Part shown: in pieces, positions 35,162 to 44,600 of the stretch | Numbering within the stretch: position 1 is the first letter of the stretch | How the letters are laid out: every line of letters starts with the position of its first letter | Origin: Segatella copri | GTDB taxonomy: Bacteria > Bacteroidota > Bacteroidia > Bacteroidales > Bacteroidaceae | DNA length: 64,000 nucleotides | Direction: 5' to 3' | NCBI RefSeq assembly: GCF_009495355.1 | Contig: NZ_VZAD01000085.1 | Span: 1 to 64,000, forward strand | Notes under the pieces: model-generated | What the model was told of the DNA's origin: nothing | Database searches by the model: none | The model's input: the letters and a program-made list of their open reading frames with translations, nothing else | Made by a program: the position numbers and the translations under genes

Positions 35162-36915
35162 ATGAGAAAGACTCTTACACTTTTTATTGCTTCTCTGCTC
35201 GCTATGCCAAGCTTCGCTGACGACCGAAGCGAACAGGAAATGCAGACAATAGCACTGCAAGCACTCTGCTCCTCAAATCTTCAGGCAGGTGGAGCCAAGA
35301 AGGCAGCAGCCAATATTGCCGTTGAGAAATATCAGTCATTAGATATGGTCAATGTCTATGGAATCAAGGGCAAAGGGGTGGTGTTCATCAGCAAAGACGA
35401 CGACATAGAGCCTGTGCTTGGAATTTCTGATGAAGACTTTGATGTAAATAATATGCCTTGTGGCATGAAGTGGTGGCTGAATACAGCCAACAAATCACTT
35501 GAAAGGATGAAAGCCAAAGGTATTACTTATAGTGCTAACCCAATGGCAGCAAGTGGACGCCCCACCTATTTTATCAAGACCTACTGGAATCAGGACACAC
35601 CCTTCAACAATCTTTGTCCTCAGATTAATGGCAGCGCCGCCCCAACGGGTTGTATAGCTACAGCCATGGCACAGATTATGAAGTACTATCAATATCCTGC
35701 TACAAGTAAGGGTACAGGCATATATTCCGTAACTACGTATAAAGATAAAAATGACAAAGAGGGCACCACTAAGTGGTATAAGCGAGAACTGGGACATACT
35801 TATCAATGGACAGCTATGCAGTCGAGCTATGGAGTGGTGTCCAAAGATGAGAATGATGCCGTAGCCACACTGATGGCTGATGCCGGTGCTGCCAGTCAAA
35901 TGAATTATCAGGCTAATAGCAGTGGTACTATAGAATGGTATGCAGCCAAGGGATTTGCCGAGAACTTCAGATATGATTCTTTGGCTATCAGTTGCCTGCA
36001 GCGCGACTTCTATACCGATGCGGAATGGATGGAATTGGTACGCAAAGAAATGGAAGCTAAACAGCCTGTTCTCTACTGCGGTAGCGATGAGATAGAAGGA
36101 GGTCATGCCTTCTTGCTCGATGGCATACAGAGCGATGGTAAAGTACATGTCAACTGGGGATGGGGAAAGTCTGGAGACGGATGGTTTGATATTGATGTTC
36201 TGAGACCTAATATCACTGGGTTTACCGGAGAGGGTTTTAACATCGGACAGAGTATGGTTTTAGGCTTCAAGAAACAGGAGACTCCGAGCGCTGACGAAGA
36301 AAACATTTCGCAATGGGTAACTGACGGATATAGTTTTTATATCAGCAATAACGAGTTGCACGTCAAACTGACTAACGCCTACAATTACAGTCATCGCGTG
36401 TTCGAGGGTAGATTGGACATCGTGCTACAAGGCACTGGTGACAACAGCAGCAAACTCTATACTGATCCTATTTTCGAGACGGATACAGAAACTCCTTATG
36501 TAGATATGTTGAGTGGTTTTAATTACGGTGACAAAGATCATCCTGAAGTTGATTTCAATCTGAGTCAGGATCCAGAGTTAAAGAATATTTCTGCAGGAAC
36601 TTATAAGCTGTTTATTGGTTCTAAGTCGACAAAAGAAAAAGCCTATCAATGCTTGCGTAGCGTAGGTGGCACCATCATGTACACACTTGCCGTTGCTGCC
36701 GACGGCACGATGACATTATCACAGGATGGCACTACTGCTATCTCTTCCGTTTCTGTTAAGCACAACATCTCTGCTCCTTACACCTATATATATATAATAT
36801 GCAAGGTCAGGAGGTGTACAAGTCGAAGACACAGGACTTCAGCCTCGATGATGTTCCTGCCCACGGCGTACTGATTGTGAAGCAAGGCGACACGACAAGA
36901 AAGGTTGTGAAGTAA
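35162..36915 (+). CDS. C10-family (streptopain-like) cysteine protease with frameshifted sorting tail
   Basis: Signal peptide about 1-19, propeptide about 20-125, then the C10 domain. The catalytic cysteine is Cys164 in PTGCIATAMAQ and the catalytic histidine is His315 in GGHAFLLDG, followed by NWGWG. The uninterrupted frame ends at 36874 with an anomalous tail (YTYIYIICKVRRC...). One TA unit fewer in the (TA)6 run at 36785-36796 would instead give YNMQGQEVY...GVLIVKQGDTTRKVVK ending at 36915, a normal type-A sorting domain. As sequenced, the enzyme should be exported across the inner membrane but lack its type IX secretion signal. It follows the second susCD operon after a terminator. A sequencing error in the run is the main alternative. 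Confidence 0.85.
36785..36796 (+). repeat. (TA)6 microsatellite at the C10 protease frameshift
   Basis: Six TA units directly before ATATGCAAGG. Five units restore the frame of the sorting domain; six abolish it. A short dinucleotide run inside coding DNA is a classic slippage site. Confidence 0.85.
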
Positions 36916-36951
36916 AACACTCTTCTATCATTCATCATTCATTAAAGACAT

Positions 36952-36989
36952 TGCCCACCCATGGTTACTTACCGTACCAAGGGTGGGCA
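36952..36989. repeat. 38-bp oriented hairpin repeat, copy 3
   Basis: TGCCCACCC and GGGTGGGCA around ATGGTTACTTACCGTACCAA, inverted relative to copies 1 and 2. It lies between the 3' ends of the C10 and Abi genes. Confidence 0.9.
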
Positions 36990-37056
36990 TTTCTTTTTAT
37001 CTTCCTCACTCTCAAATATTTTCCAATAAATTCCTTGCTTCTTTCAGAAGAAGCGA
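36989..37056 (+). repeat. Promoter-bearing module R2 abutting hairpin copy 3
   Basis: Same module as R1 (13957-14021): TCTTCCTCACTCTCAAA, then TATTTTCC, TTCCTTGCTTCTTTC and AGAAGAA. The expected -7 box is decayed here and no plus-strand gene follows directly. Confidence 0.75.
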
Positions 37057-37097
37057 TAATCTCCAATCATGGAGATATAACTTTTTTAGATATGGCT

Positions 37098-37757
37098 TTA
37101 CCAATCCATAATTTTACGTATATCAAAGCTTACAGAGCCAAATCTATCAAACTGAGACAACCAAGCTGGTACCTCCTTATTCATCCATCCCATAACATTC
37201 TTCATTTCATCGTGTATCATCTCAACTTCATCGAGATTCCAACAAATTGCTTCATTATGATCTATCCTATTGCGCAAGCGACGGAATTTGTTCAAGAAGC
37301 TAGCAACTATCTTTCTTTGCCGATTAGCTTTCTTCATAAAGGGGAAAGCTCTCCTTAAATCTTTCCAAAGGATACGTTCGTAGTTTCTATTAAAAAGGGA
37401 TGTCCAGAAGCCCCAGGTCAATTCTGCTGTAATCTTTGCTGTGGTAATATCTTCTCCTCGTGCAGCAATTTGTTTCTTAGCTGTGCTTATATATTTATTC
37501 AGCTCCATTAAGCCTGGAGTTGTAGAGAATACAACATACCAATCTTCTCTTTTGGCAAATGCCACAAGTTCCCGAACTACGGAATTACGGAGTTCTACCT
37601 CAAAGACAGAAAGACATGGGTACATAGCTTCGGAAAGCATTATGTTACATTGATAATGCTTAATTGCCTTTACTTCATCCCCAGGATAGAGCAAGAAATA
37701 TTTCTTCATTCTATCTGTCGAGAAAACTTTTTCGAAAAAATCTTTGGTATATTCCAT
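37098..37757 (-). CDS. Abi-family HEPN RNase-like protein
   Basis: 219 residues, all-helical in appearance. It begins FFEKVFSTDRMKKYF and has the Abi_2-type core (CLSVFEVELRNSVVRELV, LTWGFWTSLF). Near residue 162-167 it reads RNRIDH, the R-x4-H motif of HEPN ribonucleases. Abi_2/AbiF-type proteins act in abortive infection or as RNA-regulated toxins. Its own promoter at 37846-37876 would give a leader of about 80 nt, and a plus-strand promoter inside the first codons makes an RNA complementary to that leader. That arrangement suggests RNA-controlled expression or activity. A shared operon partner is absent. Confidence 0.75.
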   Translation of the reverse strand: MEYTKDFFEKVFSTDRMKKYFLLYPGDEVKAIKHYQCNIMLSEAMYPCLSVFEVELRNSVVRELVAFAKREDWYVVFSTTPGLMELNKYISTAKKQIAARGEDITTAKITAELTWGFWTSLFNRNYERILWKDLRRAFPFMKKANRQRKIVASFLNKFRRLRNRIDHNEAICWNLDEVEMIHDEMKNVMGWMNKEVPAWLSQFDRFGSVSFDIRKIMDW

Positions 37758-37774
37758 TTTAATTCTTATCTTTG
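37744..37774 (+). promoter_or_regulatory. Promoter of the antisense RNA
   Basis: TTG (37744-37746), exactly 20 bp, then TATCTTTG (37767-37774), a full consensus. The -33 box lies within the first codons of the Abi gene on the other strand. No plus-strand reading frame starts downstream before the terminator. Confidence 0.75.
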
Positions 37775-37780
37775 CAGCGC

Positions 37781-37845
37781 AGTCCCGGTAAGGCCCTCTC
37801 CCAGATTATTCGATGCTGGTGATGACCCCGGGTTTTTTGTTTTTG
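37781..37845 (+). ncRNA. Candidate small RNA antisense to the Abi leader
   Basis: From the predicted start about 7 bp after the -7 box, a ~60-nt GC-rich RNA runs to a terminator. CCCGG (37784-37788) pairs with CCGGG (37828-37832), CCAG (37801) pairs with CTGG (37816), and TTTTTTGTTTTT follows. It is fully complementary to the predicted Abi mRNA leader. It may repress translation as a type-I-like antitoxin or bind the HEPN protein, as proposed for AbiF-associated RNAs. No expression data are available here. Confidence 0.6.
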
Positions 37846-37876
37846 CAAAAGTACATAAATAGTTTGATAGTGACAA
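37846..37876 (-). promoter_or_regulatory. Promoter of the Abi gene
   Basis: On the minus strand, TTG (37876-37874), exactly 20 bp, then TACTTTTG (37853-37846). It faces the antisense promoter at a distance of 72 bp between -7 boxes. Confidence 0.75.
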
Positions 37877-37905
37877 CAAAAAAGCCTTTTTTCTTTGCTT
37901 TTTCA

Positions 37906-37963
37906 GTTATCTCCTTCACCCTCAAACATTTTCCAATAATTCCTTGCATCTTTCAGAAGAAAA
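37906..37963 (+). repeat. Promoter-bearing module R3
   Basis: Third copy of the R module: CTCCTTCACCCTCAAACATT, TTCCTTGCATCTTTCAGAAG. It drives the small gene at 38014. R3 has no hairpin directly attached. Confidence 0.75.
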
Positions 37964-37974
37964 ATATATCTTTG
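37944..37974 (+). promoter_or_regulatory. Promoter of the 47-residue gene
   Basis: TTG (37944-37946), 20 bp, then TATCTTTG (37967-37974); the TTG is part of module R3. Confidence 0.7.
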
Positions 37975-38013
37975 CATAAGAAAAGAAGAATCATAAAAAC
38001 AAGGAGGTTAAGT

Positions 38014-38157
38014 ATGGATTTATTTGATAGCAAAAGACAAGAAAGATTAGAGGCTGCAAGAAAGGCTTCTGTAGCCAGCAAAGAAGCGGCAAGAAAATTC
38101 CTCATTGAGGCAGGAATTTTGTTGCCTAACGGAGAAGTTGCACCACATTTGCGATAG
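38014..38157 (+). CDS. Small charged protein, possible antitoxin-like partner
   Basis: 47 residues (MDLFDSKRQERLEAARKASV and so on, ending GEVAPHLR), mostly one amphipathic helix plus a short tail. An AAGGAGG Shine-Dalgarno sits 7 bp before ATG 38014, unusually strong for this phylum, and a consensus promoter lies 40 bp upstream, so it is very likely translated. Small proteins of this shape (helix, then KFLIEAGIL..NG) precede a class of hypothetical toxin-like genes in Bacteroidota. Here the downstream gene is cut short. Function unknown. Confidence 0.65.
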   Translation: MDLFDSKRQERLEAARKASVASKEAARKFLIEAGILLPNGEVAPHLR

Positions 38158-38161
38158 AAAT

Positions 38162-38302
38162 ATGGATGAATCTCTTTATTCCAGACGCTCCAATCTTGTG
38201 ATTGGATTTCATGGTTGTGACAAAACTATTGTTGATGCCGTAGTTGCAGGAAAGACCGATCTTCTCCCCAAAGGAATCAATCAAGATTATCCTAACCCAT
38301 AA
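38162..38302 (+). pseudogene. Truncated toxin-like gene, 46 residues
   Basis: The frame starts 4 bp after the 47-residue gene and reads NLVIGFHGCDKTIVDAVVAG and then stops after QDYPNP. My recollection is that intact relatives of about 170 residues begin with a similar GFHGCDK block and continue with an ADP-ribosyltransferase-like GxYFWE segment; nothing of that remains before hairpin copy 4. I infer a deletion remnant. It could be a genuine short protein. Confidence 0.4.
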
Positions 38303-38335
38303 TATAATGAAATTAAATGAAGAGGAGATGTATAA

Positions 38336-38373
38336 TGCCCACCTTTGGTTACTTACCGAACCAAGGGTGGGCA
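38336..38373. repeat. 38-bp oriented hairpin repeat, copy 4
   Basis: TGCCCACC and GGGTGGGCA around TTTGGTTACTTACCGAACCAA-like centre, same orientation as copy 3. It lies between convergent 3' ends (38302 and 38424) and may act as a bidirectional terminator. Confidence 0.88.
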
Positions 38374-38423
38374 TTGTTGTTTTTTTCATCATTACTTTTC
38401 CCTAAGGAATATCGCTGAACAAA

Positions 38424-40631
38424 TCATCGGATGATGACTTTACGTACTTCGCCATTGGCGTAACGTACGATGCAGACTCCAGGGCGAGGACCATTGAGGC
38501 GAGTTCCATTGAGCGAGTAATAAGCCACGATACCATTCTCTTCGCCCGCCACGATGTCGTGAATGCCTGAGTCGATGGCTGGGTCAACTACCTTCACTTC
38601 ATCGAGGAAGAAACGCAGCTTGTTTGCCTTGAAGGTAACCTTTACTGTGCCTGTAGCTGTGATGGTGACACCAAACGATTTCCAGGAACCTTTCGTTATA
38701 CTAACGGTATTCTTCGACAACGTGCCATTGTTGACAGAAAGCGTCAGTGTGGTGGCGTCATTAGTGCCGTCCCACCCTCCTGCCTTGAATGACAGATAAG
38801 CAGAGCCATTGACAGTAAAGGCGGGAGTCGTGATATTTCCGGCTATTTTACTGGTACCCAATCGTACACATCCGTCTCCTGAATAGATTTTGCCTGTACT
38901 GGTCCATCCATGGTTGTCATATGCACTTGCAAGAGCTTCGCTCCCGGCAACACCGTTACCACTCCACTTGCCATCATTACCTCCTATTCCACCACAATTA
39001 TCGAACGACTCATACAACAAGGTAGAGCCCGATGGGGTGACAGGAGTATCGGGATCAGTCTCTCCCCCACCGCCACTACTACTGCGGTCTGCCTTGCAGA
39101 AGGTGAGCGAGGCTGTTCCGTCGGATGCCACACTGATGTCCTTGATATCCACATGCATGTACTTGGTGCCGTCGCTGTTCTTATTATATAAGGTGGCAGC
39201 AGGATTGGACTCGGCGGTAAGACTGTTGTTGGTGTTATAGGGATAAAGGTCAGAAGTATCGCCATAATCTGACGTAGAACGTCCTGCTCGGAAGATGGTC
39301 AGACGCTGATGATCGTTATAATAAACATTATTATGTTCATCATAGTAATTTCCCTTTGTATTGGGCATATTATTCCACCAGATATCGGCATCGTAGTCTA
39401 CATGAGTAATCATCACACCCGCAGCAGGAAGATAGGCATCCCAACCTATATTTTGTCGGTTCTCGATGATGTAATATTCATCCTCGTGTGCCTTATTCTT
39501 TACGACATAAGCACTACCGCCCTCGCTGATCGCTTTCAGCCCCGTAACGTTGAGATCTTCCTCAATATTGGTAACGTCCTGATATGTCAACCAGCCACAT
39601 TCATGCTTCTCGTAAGCCGAATATCCTGCAGGACATTTGCCGTCATTATTGTAATTGCCTGCACACATCAAGTCGTAGTCGCCCATTCCGAACCATCCAG
39701 AATAACCAGTATCATACAAGTCAGGGAATCCCATGCAATGGGAGAACTCATGACAGAAAGTGCCAATACCACCGAGTTTGCCACTACCATTCAGCTCTGC
39801 GCTGCAGGCATAAGTATCCACAATGACGCCACTAAGGGAAAGGGACTTACCATAATCGGAATAAGAAAGAGCGTACTCGTGTGGCCATACCGTAGATACA
39901 GCACCGCCATCAGCCTCACCCTTTCCAGCATAAAGCACAAACACCTGGTCTACTTCACCATCACCATCCCAATCGTATTTGGAGAAATCAACACCTTGAG
40001 TGGCTGCCCACTGACAAGCCTCAGCTACCATCTCACCAGCACGAAGGTCAACTCCGTCTTCGCCAATAGAAGCATCATTTCCTCCATAATAGGAACATGG
40101 GTTCTTCAGCTGACAGATTCCTACGACATCAAAATCGAGTTCGAACTGTCCTGCACTCTGCGCCTTGAAGTAATCTTTCACGCTGCCTTTGAATCCATTG
40201 TCGGTATAGTTCTCAGCATTGGCTATCTTGTTGTACAAAGCGCGGTCGTGACCACTCTGAAACTTGGAGTCGGTAAACTGTGCCAAGATGATCAGTCCCT
40301 TCTTCGTGCCTTGGAAAATATTAGTAACATTTGCCTTTCGCCTCACTGCGCGACGGTTGTTGGCCTTGGCTCTCCGTGCCACAGCCTTGCGACGAGAATT
40401 CGAGAATTGGCTATCAGAATAAACCTGATAAGTTGCTGAAGCAGCATCATAGAGATAACGTGTTCCGTCCTCACTCTGGTAATAGTGCATAAACTCATCA
40501 CCAACCAACTGCACCTTGACCTGTGTGCCATCAGTAAGCGAAATGGTGCGCCAGACTCCTGGCTTGGCGGGTACTGCCGTTGCCGATAAGACAACAAAGA
40601 GCACAACCCATAGTGTAAACCATCTTTTCAT
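38424..40631 (-). CDS. Secreted M6-family metalloprotease, second copy, with extra C-terminal domain
   Basis: 735 residues. Signal peptide about 1-20, propeptide-like VWRTISLTDGTQVKVQL, zinc motif HEFSH (His294, Glu295, His298) with CMGFPDLYDTG. After the catalytic part come a glycine-rich linker (SSGGGGETDPDTPVTPSG, about 520-540) and a jelly-roll-like domain of about 150 residues (LLYESFDNCGG ... FFLDEVKVV) absent from the M6 protein at 14559. The type-A sorting tail (AYYSLNGTRLNGPRPGVCIV) ends the protein. The two are clear paralogues. Its own promoter at 40727-40757 makes it an independent unit. Confidence 0.88.
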   Translation of the reverse strand: MKRWFTLWVVLFVVLSATAVPAKPGVWRTISLTDGTQVKVQLVGDEFMHYYQSEDGTRYLYDAASATYQVYSDSQFSNSRRKAVARRAKANNRRAVRRKANVTNIFQGTKKGLIILAQFTDSKFQSGHDRALYNKIANAENYTDNGFKGSVKDYFKAQSAGQFELDFDVVGICQLKNPCSYYGGNDASIGEDGVDLRAGEMVAEACQWAATQGVDFSKYDWDGDGEVDQVFVLYAGKGEADGGAVSTVWPHEYALSYSDYGKSLSLSGVIVDTYACSAELNGSGKLGGIGTFCHEFSHCMGFPDLYDTGYSGWFGMGDYDLMCAGNYNNDGKCPAGYSAYEKHECGWLTYQDVTNIEEDLNVTGLKAISEGGSAYVVKNKAHEDEYYIIENRQNIGWDAYLPAAGVMITHVDYDADIWWNNMPNTKGNYYDEHNNVYYNDHQRLTIFRAGRSTSDYGDTSDLYPYNTNNSLTAESNPAATLYNKNSDGTKYMHVDIKDISVASDGTASLTFCKADRSSSGGGGETDPDTPVTPSGSTLLYESFDNCGGIGGNDGKWSGNGVAGSEALASAYDNHGWTSTGKIYSGDGCVRLGTSKIAGNITTPAFTVNGSAYLSFKAGGWDGTNDATTLTLSVNNGTLSKNTVSITKGSWKSFGVTITATGTVKVTFKANKLRFFLDEVKVVDPAIDSGIHDIVAGEENGIVAYYSLNGTRLNGPRPGVCIVRYANGEVRKVIIR

Positions 40632-40726
40632 CGTAAGTCTTTTCGTTGTGTTTCAGTAATTATAAGTTACTCCTCTTTCGTATGTACGGAAGTCATAGAA
40701 GTTGTGAAACCATCCATTAAGTGACG

Positions 40727-40757
40727 CAAATTTACACATTTTATTTTCTCCCCACAA
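40727..40757 (-). promoter_or_regulatory. Promoter of the second M6 protease
   Basis: On the minus strand, TTG (40757-40755), 20 bp, then TAAATTTG (40734-40727). The leader is about 90 nt. Confidence 0.65.
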
Positions 40758-40895
40758 GCTTTTCTGCATAATTCTTGAAATTTTCTCGACTTGTACGGTT
40801 GAAAATCCCCAATACACCCTGAGCCAATGGTCACCAGCCGAAGGGAATTGAAAATCGCTGGTCGAAGGGTAAGGGAAAAACTCTTAGAAGCAGCA

Positions 40896-41299
40896 CGCCC
40901 TGAAAGGGCAGAAGCTCTTAGCCCTGGGTATAATGGCAGTCAGCAAGGCGCCCTGTAAGGGCAAAAGCTTTACTAATTGCCGGGAGTTTTAAAGCTTTTG
41001 CCCTTACAGGTAGGGTGTTCAAAATCCGTTTAAAATTTGGCACGTTTTTTAGTAGAATAATCGGTTCAACTAACTGATATTCAATAATTATCGATACGAA
41101 TATTGCGCAGAACTAAAAAAAGTCACATTTTTGAATTCTTAACACGTTGATTTCGTGCGAATTAACTTGTATTTCGGTGCAAAAAAACGTGTCGAAAAAT
41201 TGATAGATTTTGAACACCCTACCTTACAGGGCGACAGGTTAGCAAACATAATAACCCAGGGCGTTGCCCTGGGCTAAGAGCTTCTGCCCTTTCAGGGCG
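40896..41299. repeat. Large palindromic intergenic repeat, copy C, split by a MITE
   Basis: Inverted relative to copies A, B and D. The palindrome is interrupted at CCCTTACAGG by the 211-bp element at 41011-41221; removing the insert and one duplication restores a normal repeat. Confidence 0.9.
41011..41221. mobile_element. 211-bp MITE with 16-bp perfect terminal inverted repeats
   Basis: Both ends read TAGGGTGTTCAAAATC inward. Similarity continues imperfectly for about 42 bp, with G.CACGTTTTTT at the same offset in each arm. The 9-bp direct repeat CCTTACAGG flanks it (41002-41010 and 41222-41230). There is no reading frame, so it must depend on a transposase elsewhere. Confidence 0.93.
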
Positions 41300-41352
41300 T
41301 GCTACGTAATTCCAACCGTACAGATCGAAATATTTCTATTTCTGATGCTTTT

Positions 41353-41545
41353 GGGGCTGTTGATTAGAAAATATTTCTACTTTCTGATATGTTTGGAGCT
41401 CTTGCAGGCTTGCAAGGGTCACTTTTTGTACTTTTGAAGCTCTTGCAGGCTTGCAAGGGTCACTTTTTGTACTTTTGGGGCTGTTGCAGGCTTGCAAGGG
41501 TTATTTTTAAGTGTCGTTGGGGCTGTCGCAGGAGTTAAGGGAGTT
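41353..41545. repeat. 41-bp-period tandem repeat, about five copies
   Basis: GGGGCTGTTG / GGAGCTCTTG starts lie at about 41353, 41394, 41435, 41477 and 41518. The inner GCAGGCTTGCAAGGGT falls at 41404, 41445 and 41486, a 41-bp period. Two middle units are nearly identical, including CACTTTTTGTACTTTTG. It lies between repeat copy C and the subtilase terminator. Confidence 0.8.
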
Positions 41546-41559
41546 TAAGGAGTTCAGAC

Positions 41560-41598
41560 AAAAAAAGTCCCGCATCACAAACATGACACGGGACTTTT
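41560..41598 (-). terminator. Terminator of the giant subtilase gene
   Basis: AAAAGTCCCG and CGGGACTTTT form a 10-bp stem. On the minus strand a run of seven T follows. It lies about 60 bp past the stop codon. Confidence 0.82.
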
Positions 41599-41659
41599 GG
41601 GTTTATTATCCTATCCTACAGAGAACCCAAAAGGCTCTCTGATGGATAGAAGAAAGAAT

Positions 41660-44600
41660 TTACTTGAGTGCGAACTTAATGGCAGAAACCTTACCATCGA
41701 TGTCGGCTACGAGGTGATAAACACCAGCAATAGAGCCAGACAGGTTAAGGCTAACCTTATCGCCTGCATGTACAGGAGCGGCTATTTGCTGAGCCATCAG
41801 CTGACCGGCATTGCTGTAAACACGGAGCACGGCCTTGTCGGCATTGACATGGAGAGTAACCTCACCATTCTCGTTGACCGTTACATCACCCTTGTTGCTG
41901 CCATCGGCCTCAACACCGTCGATGCCTGTGGTCTCAGATACGGTCAGAGAGATGACACCTGTAGAAGAAGCACCGTTGGCATCGGTAGCCACTACGTTGA
42001 TGTTGGTCTTACCTGCTGCCTTGCCAGCCACGATGAATCCATCCTCCGACTTGAAGACAGTAGCTACAGAGGCATCCTCAACAGAAGCTGTGTAGGTCAT
42101 CTTGTCGTCATCCACATCCTTGAAGAGCTCAGCGAAGTTGTACTGAACAGAGGTCTCGCCAACCTTCATAGCCAACTCTGTGGCACCTACGTACTCAGGA
42201 GCACGGTTGGTATGTTCTACATTGTAGTTGACAACAGCTGAGCTTACATTGCCAGACTCGTCCTTGGCATTAACAGCGAAAGAATGCTTTCCTGCAGTAC
42301 CATAATCAGGAGCAAGAACGACACGGAGCTTCAAGCTGAAGCCTTCCTCAACAGAATAAGTACCATTGCTTTCAGAAATACCTTCCTGAGTACCGTCCTC
42401 ATTCTCATAACTCTCAACAGCAGCGATGTCGTCTACATCTTTCAGACTTACAGTGAAAGGCTCGCCCTCGGCATCAGCAACAGTTACATCAACAGCTGCC
42501 TTGCTTGCCTCAGGAACAGTGGTCTCACCTTCAGGAGCGGTGATGGTAGGAGCTGCATTCTTGTCGAGATAGATGTGATAGTTGTAGAGCTTGTTCATAG
42601 GATCATTGCTCTTCACTACGAGAGTAGCCTTATTGTTCTTAGAGAAGTAAGCGCTCTTGGCATTCACCTCAAACTGTACAGGAATAGCCTCGCCAGGAGT
42701 AATCTCACCTTCCTTCTTCTCGTTGAGCAACTTAATCCATGGCTCACCCTTCTCCTTCTCGATACAAGTCATGAAGTAACCGAAGGCACCATAGCTGTAA
42801 GCATTGTCGTAGAGTGTCTCGATGTCAACCCAGCCACCCAATGACTTCAAGTGTGCCATGTAGCGATTGGTCTCCATATCTCCATCCTTGGTAGCCATCA
42901 AGGCTGATGACTTGTAGCCGGCAGGATACTTCAATACAACATAGAAGGTATCGGCAGGATTGATGTAGATAGGATTGTCAAACTCCAACATACGTGCAGC
43001 ACCCTGGTAGCTGCCATCCTCACGAGGTTCTTCCTTGACAATATGAAGCTTGCCATGACCGATGGTCTTCTCTGTAGCAGTTACATCATTGCCCAGGATG
43101 ACAGAAGCCTCGATGTCCACATTCTCCAAGTCGCCTACAGTACCGACGAAGTAGAGATGGGTCAAGTTGAAGCCTTCAGCAGGAGCCTCATAGCGAGTGG
43201 CTGCATAGAAGTTCTCATCCAGAGCAGTAGCACCCGTACCCATCAGGGCAGCCTGAGCATTGGCTACAGGGTTGAGTACTGGATAATAGAGCGCATTGCC
43301 CTCATAACCTGTAGGCAAGTCGTAGTTGAACTTCTGATCGTCCTTCACCTTCTTCAAGCCAAGAGCCTTCACCATGCCCTTCTTGCCGGAAACCTTCTCC
43401 ACGCAGGTAGCAACGAAGTTCTTGGCTGCATCCTCAGAAGGATAAGAGATGACGTTATAGGCAGGAGCAGGATCGTTGCCGTCCTCATACTCATTACCAG
43501 CATCACGACCAGATGGGTCGAGACTCAAAGAGTAAGTAAGCTTATACTTGCCTTCGTTCATCAGATTGACGGTAGAAGTGCCCTTATAGTCAGAAGCCAC
43601 ATTCTCAATGCGCAACTCCTCTTGGTCGAATGACAAGACAGGAGCCTTAGTGATATTCAACTTGATGGTAGAGGTGTACTCGGTATTTTCCAAGCCATCT
43701 ACAGTGAATACGAGAGGGAAATCCTTCGCATGAACCTCATAAACATTATAAGGTGCGATTCTGAACTTCACGGTGTCGGTACCTACTACGATAGGAGCCA
43801 TCATACCGCTCTGGTATGGAATCCATGCCTTGGCTGTAGCATCATCAGAGAGAGCCATTGGACCTGGGTCGATACCGTCGTCACCGCCATAGTTGCTTTG
43901 TGCAGCATAGACCTCAAGTTGACCTTCTGGAGCAGAAGGCTCAACATCAGGGTCATCAGACTCCGAGCCAGTAAACATCTCAGAAGCCACATCTGTGATA
44001 GTGAATGCCTTGGTTCCCTTGTTGACTACATAGAATTCATAGTATGAAGGATCTGCGTTTTCATCTACAGGCTGCTCAACATTGATTACCTCTGGGAACT
44101 CAGGCTTAGCCTCACCAGTGATATTCAGCGTAACAGGAATCTTGACACTTGGCTTAGAAGGATCGTTGGTGGTAACGTTCAACTCATAGTCGTAAGTATC
44201 AGCCAACTGGTCTGCCTTCAGTACGACAGGCATATCTACCTGATCACCTGGAGCCACGACATAGTTCTTATAAGGTGTAAACTCAACGGTATTGCCGTCG
44301 GTGATATACATATCGGAAGGAGTAATACCACGGGTACCAGTATGATCCATGATACCACAGAGACCGAATACGCCCACCTGGAATCCATCAGGATCCACAT
44401 TGTACTGGAACTTGAAGGAACCGTCCTTGCGGAGGATCACCTCGAAGTTCATACCCTGCATCATCGTATTGCCATAGTTCTTATAGCTTACGATCACCTC
44501 GTCATCCTTTGCCTTGTAATATACACCATCAGAAGATGGAGTATTCATAGAGTGGTTACCCCAGAATGGGCAGATGATGTTGGTATAGAAGGTTTCTGTT

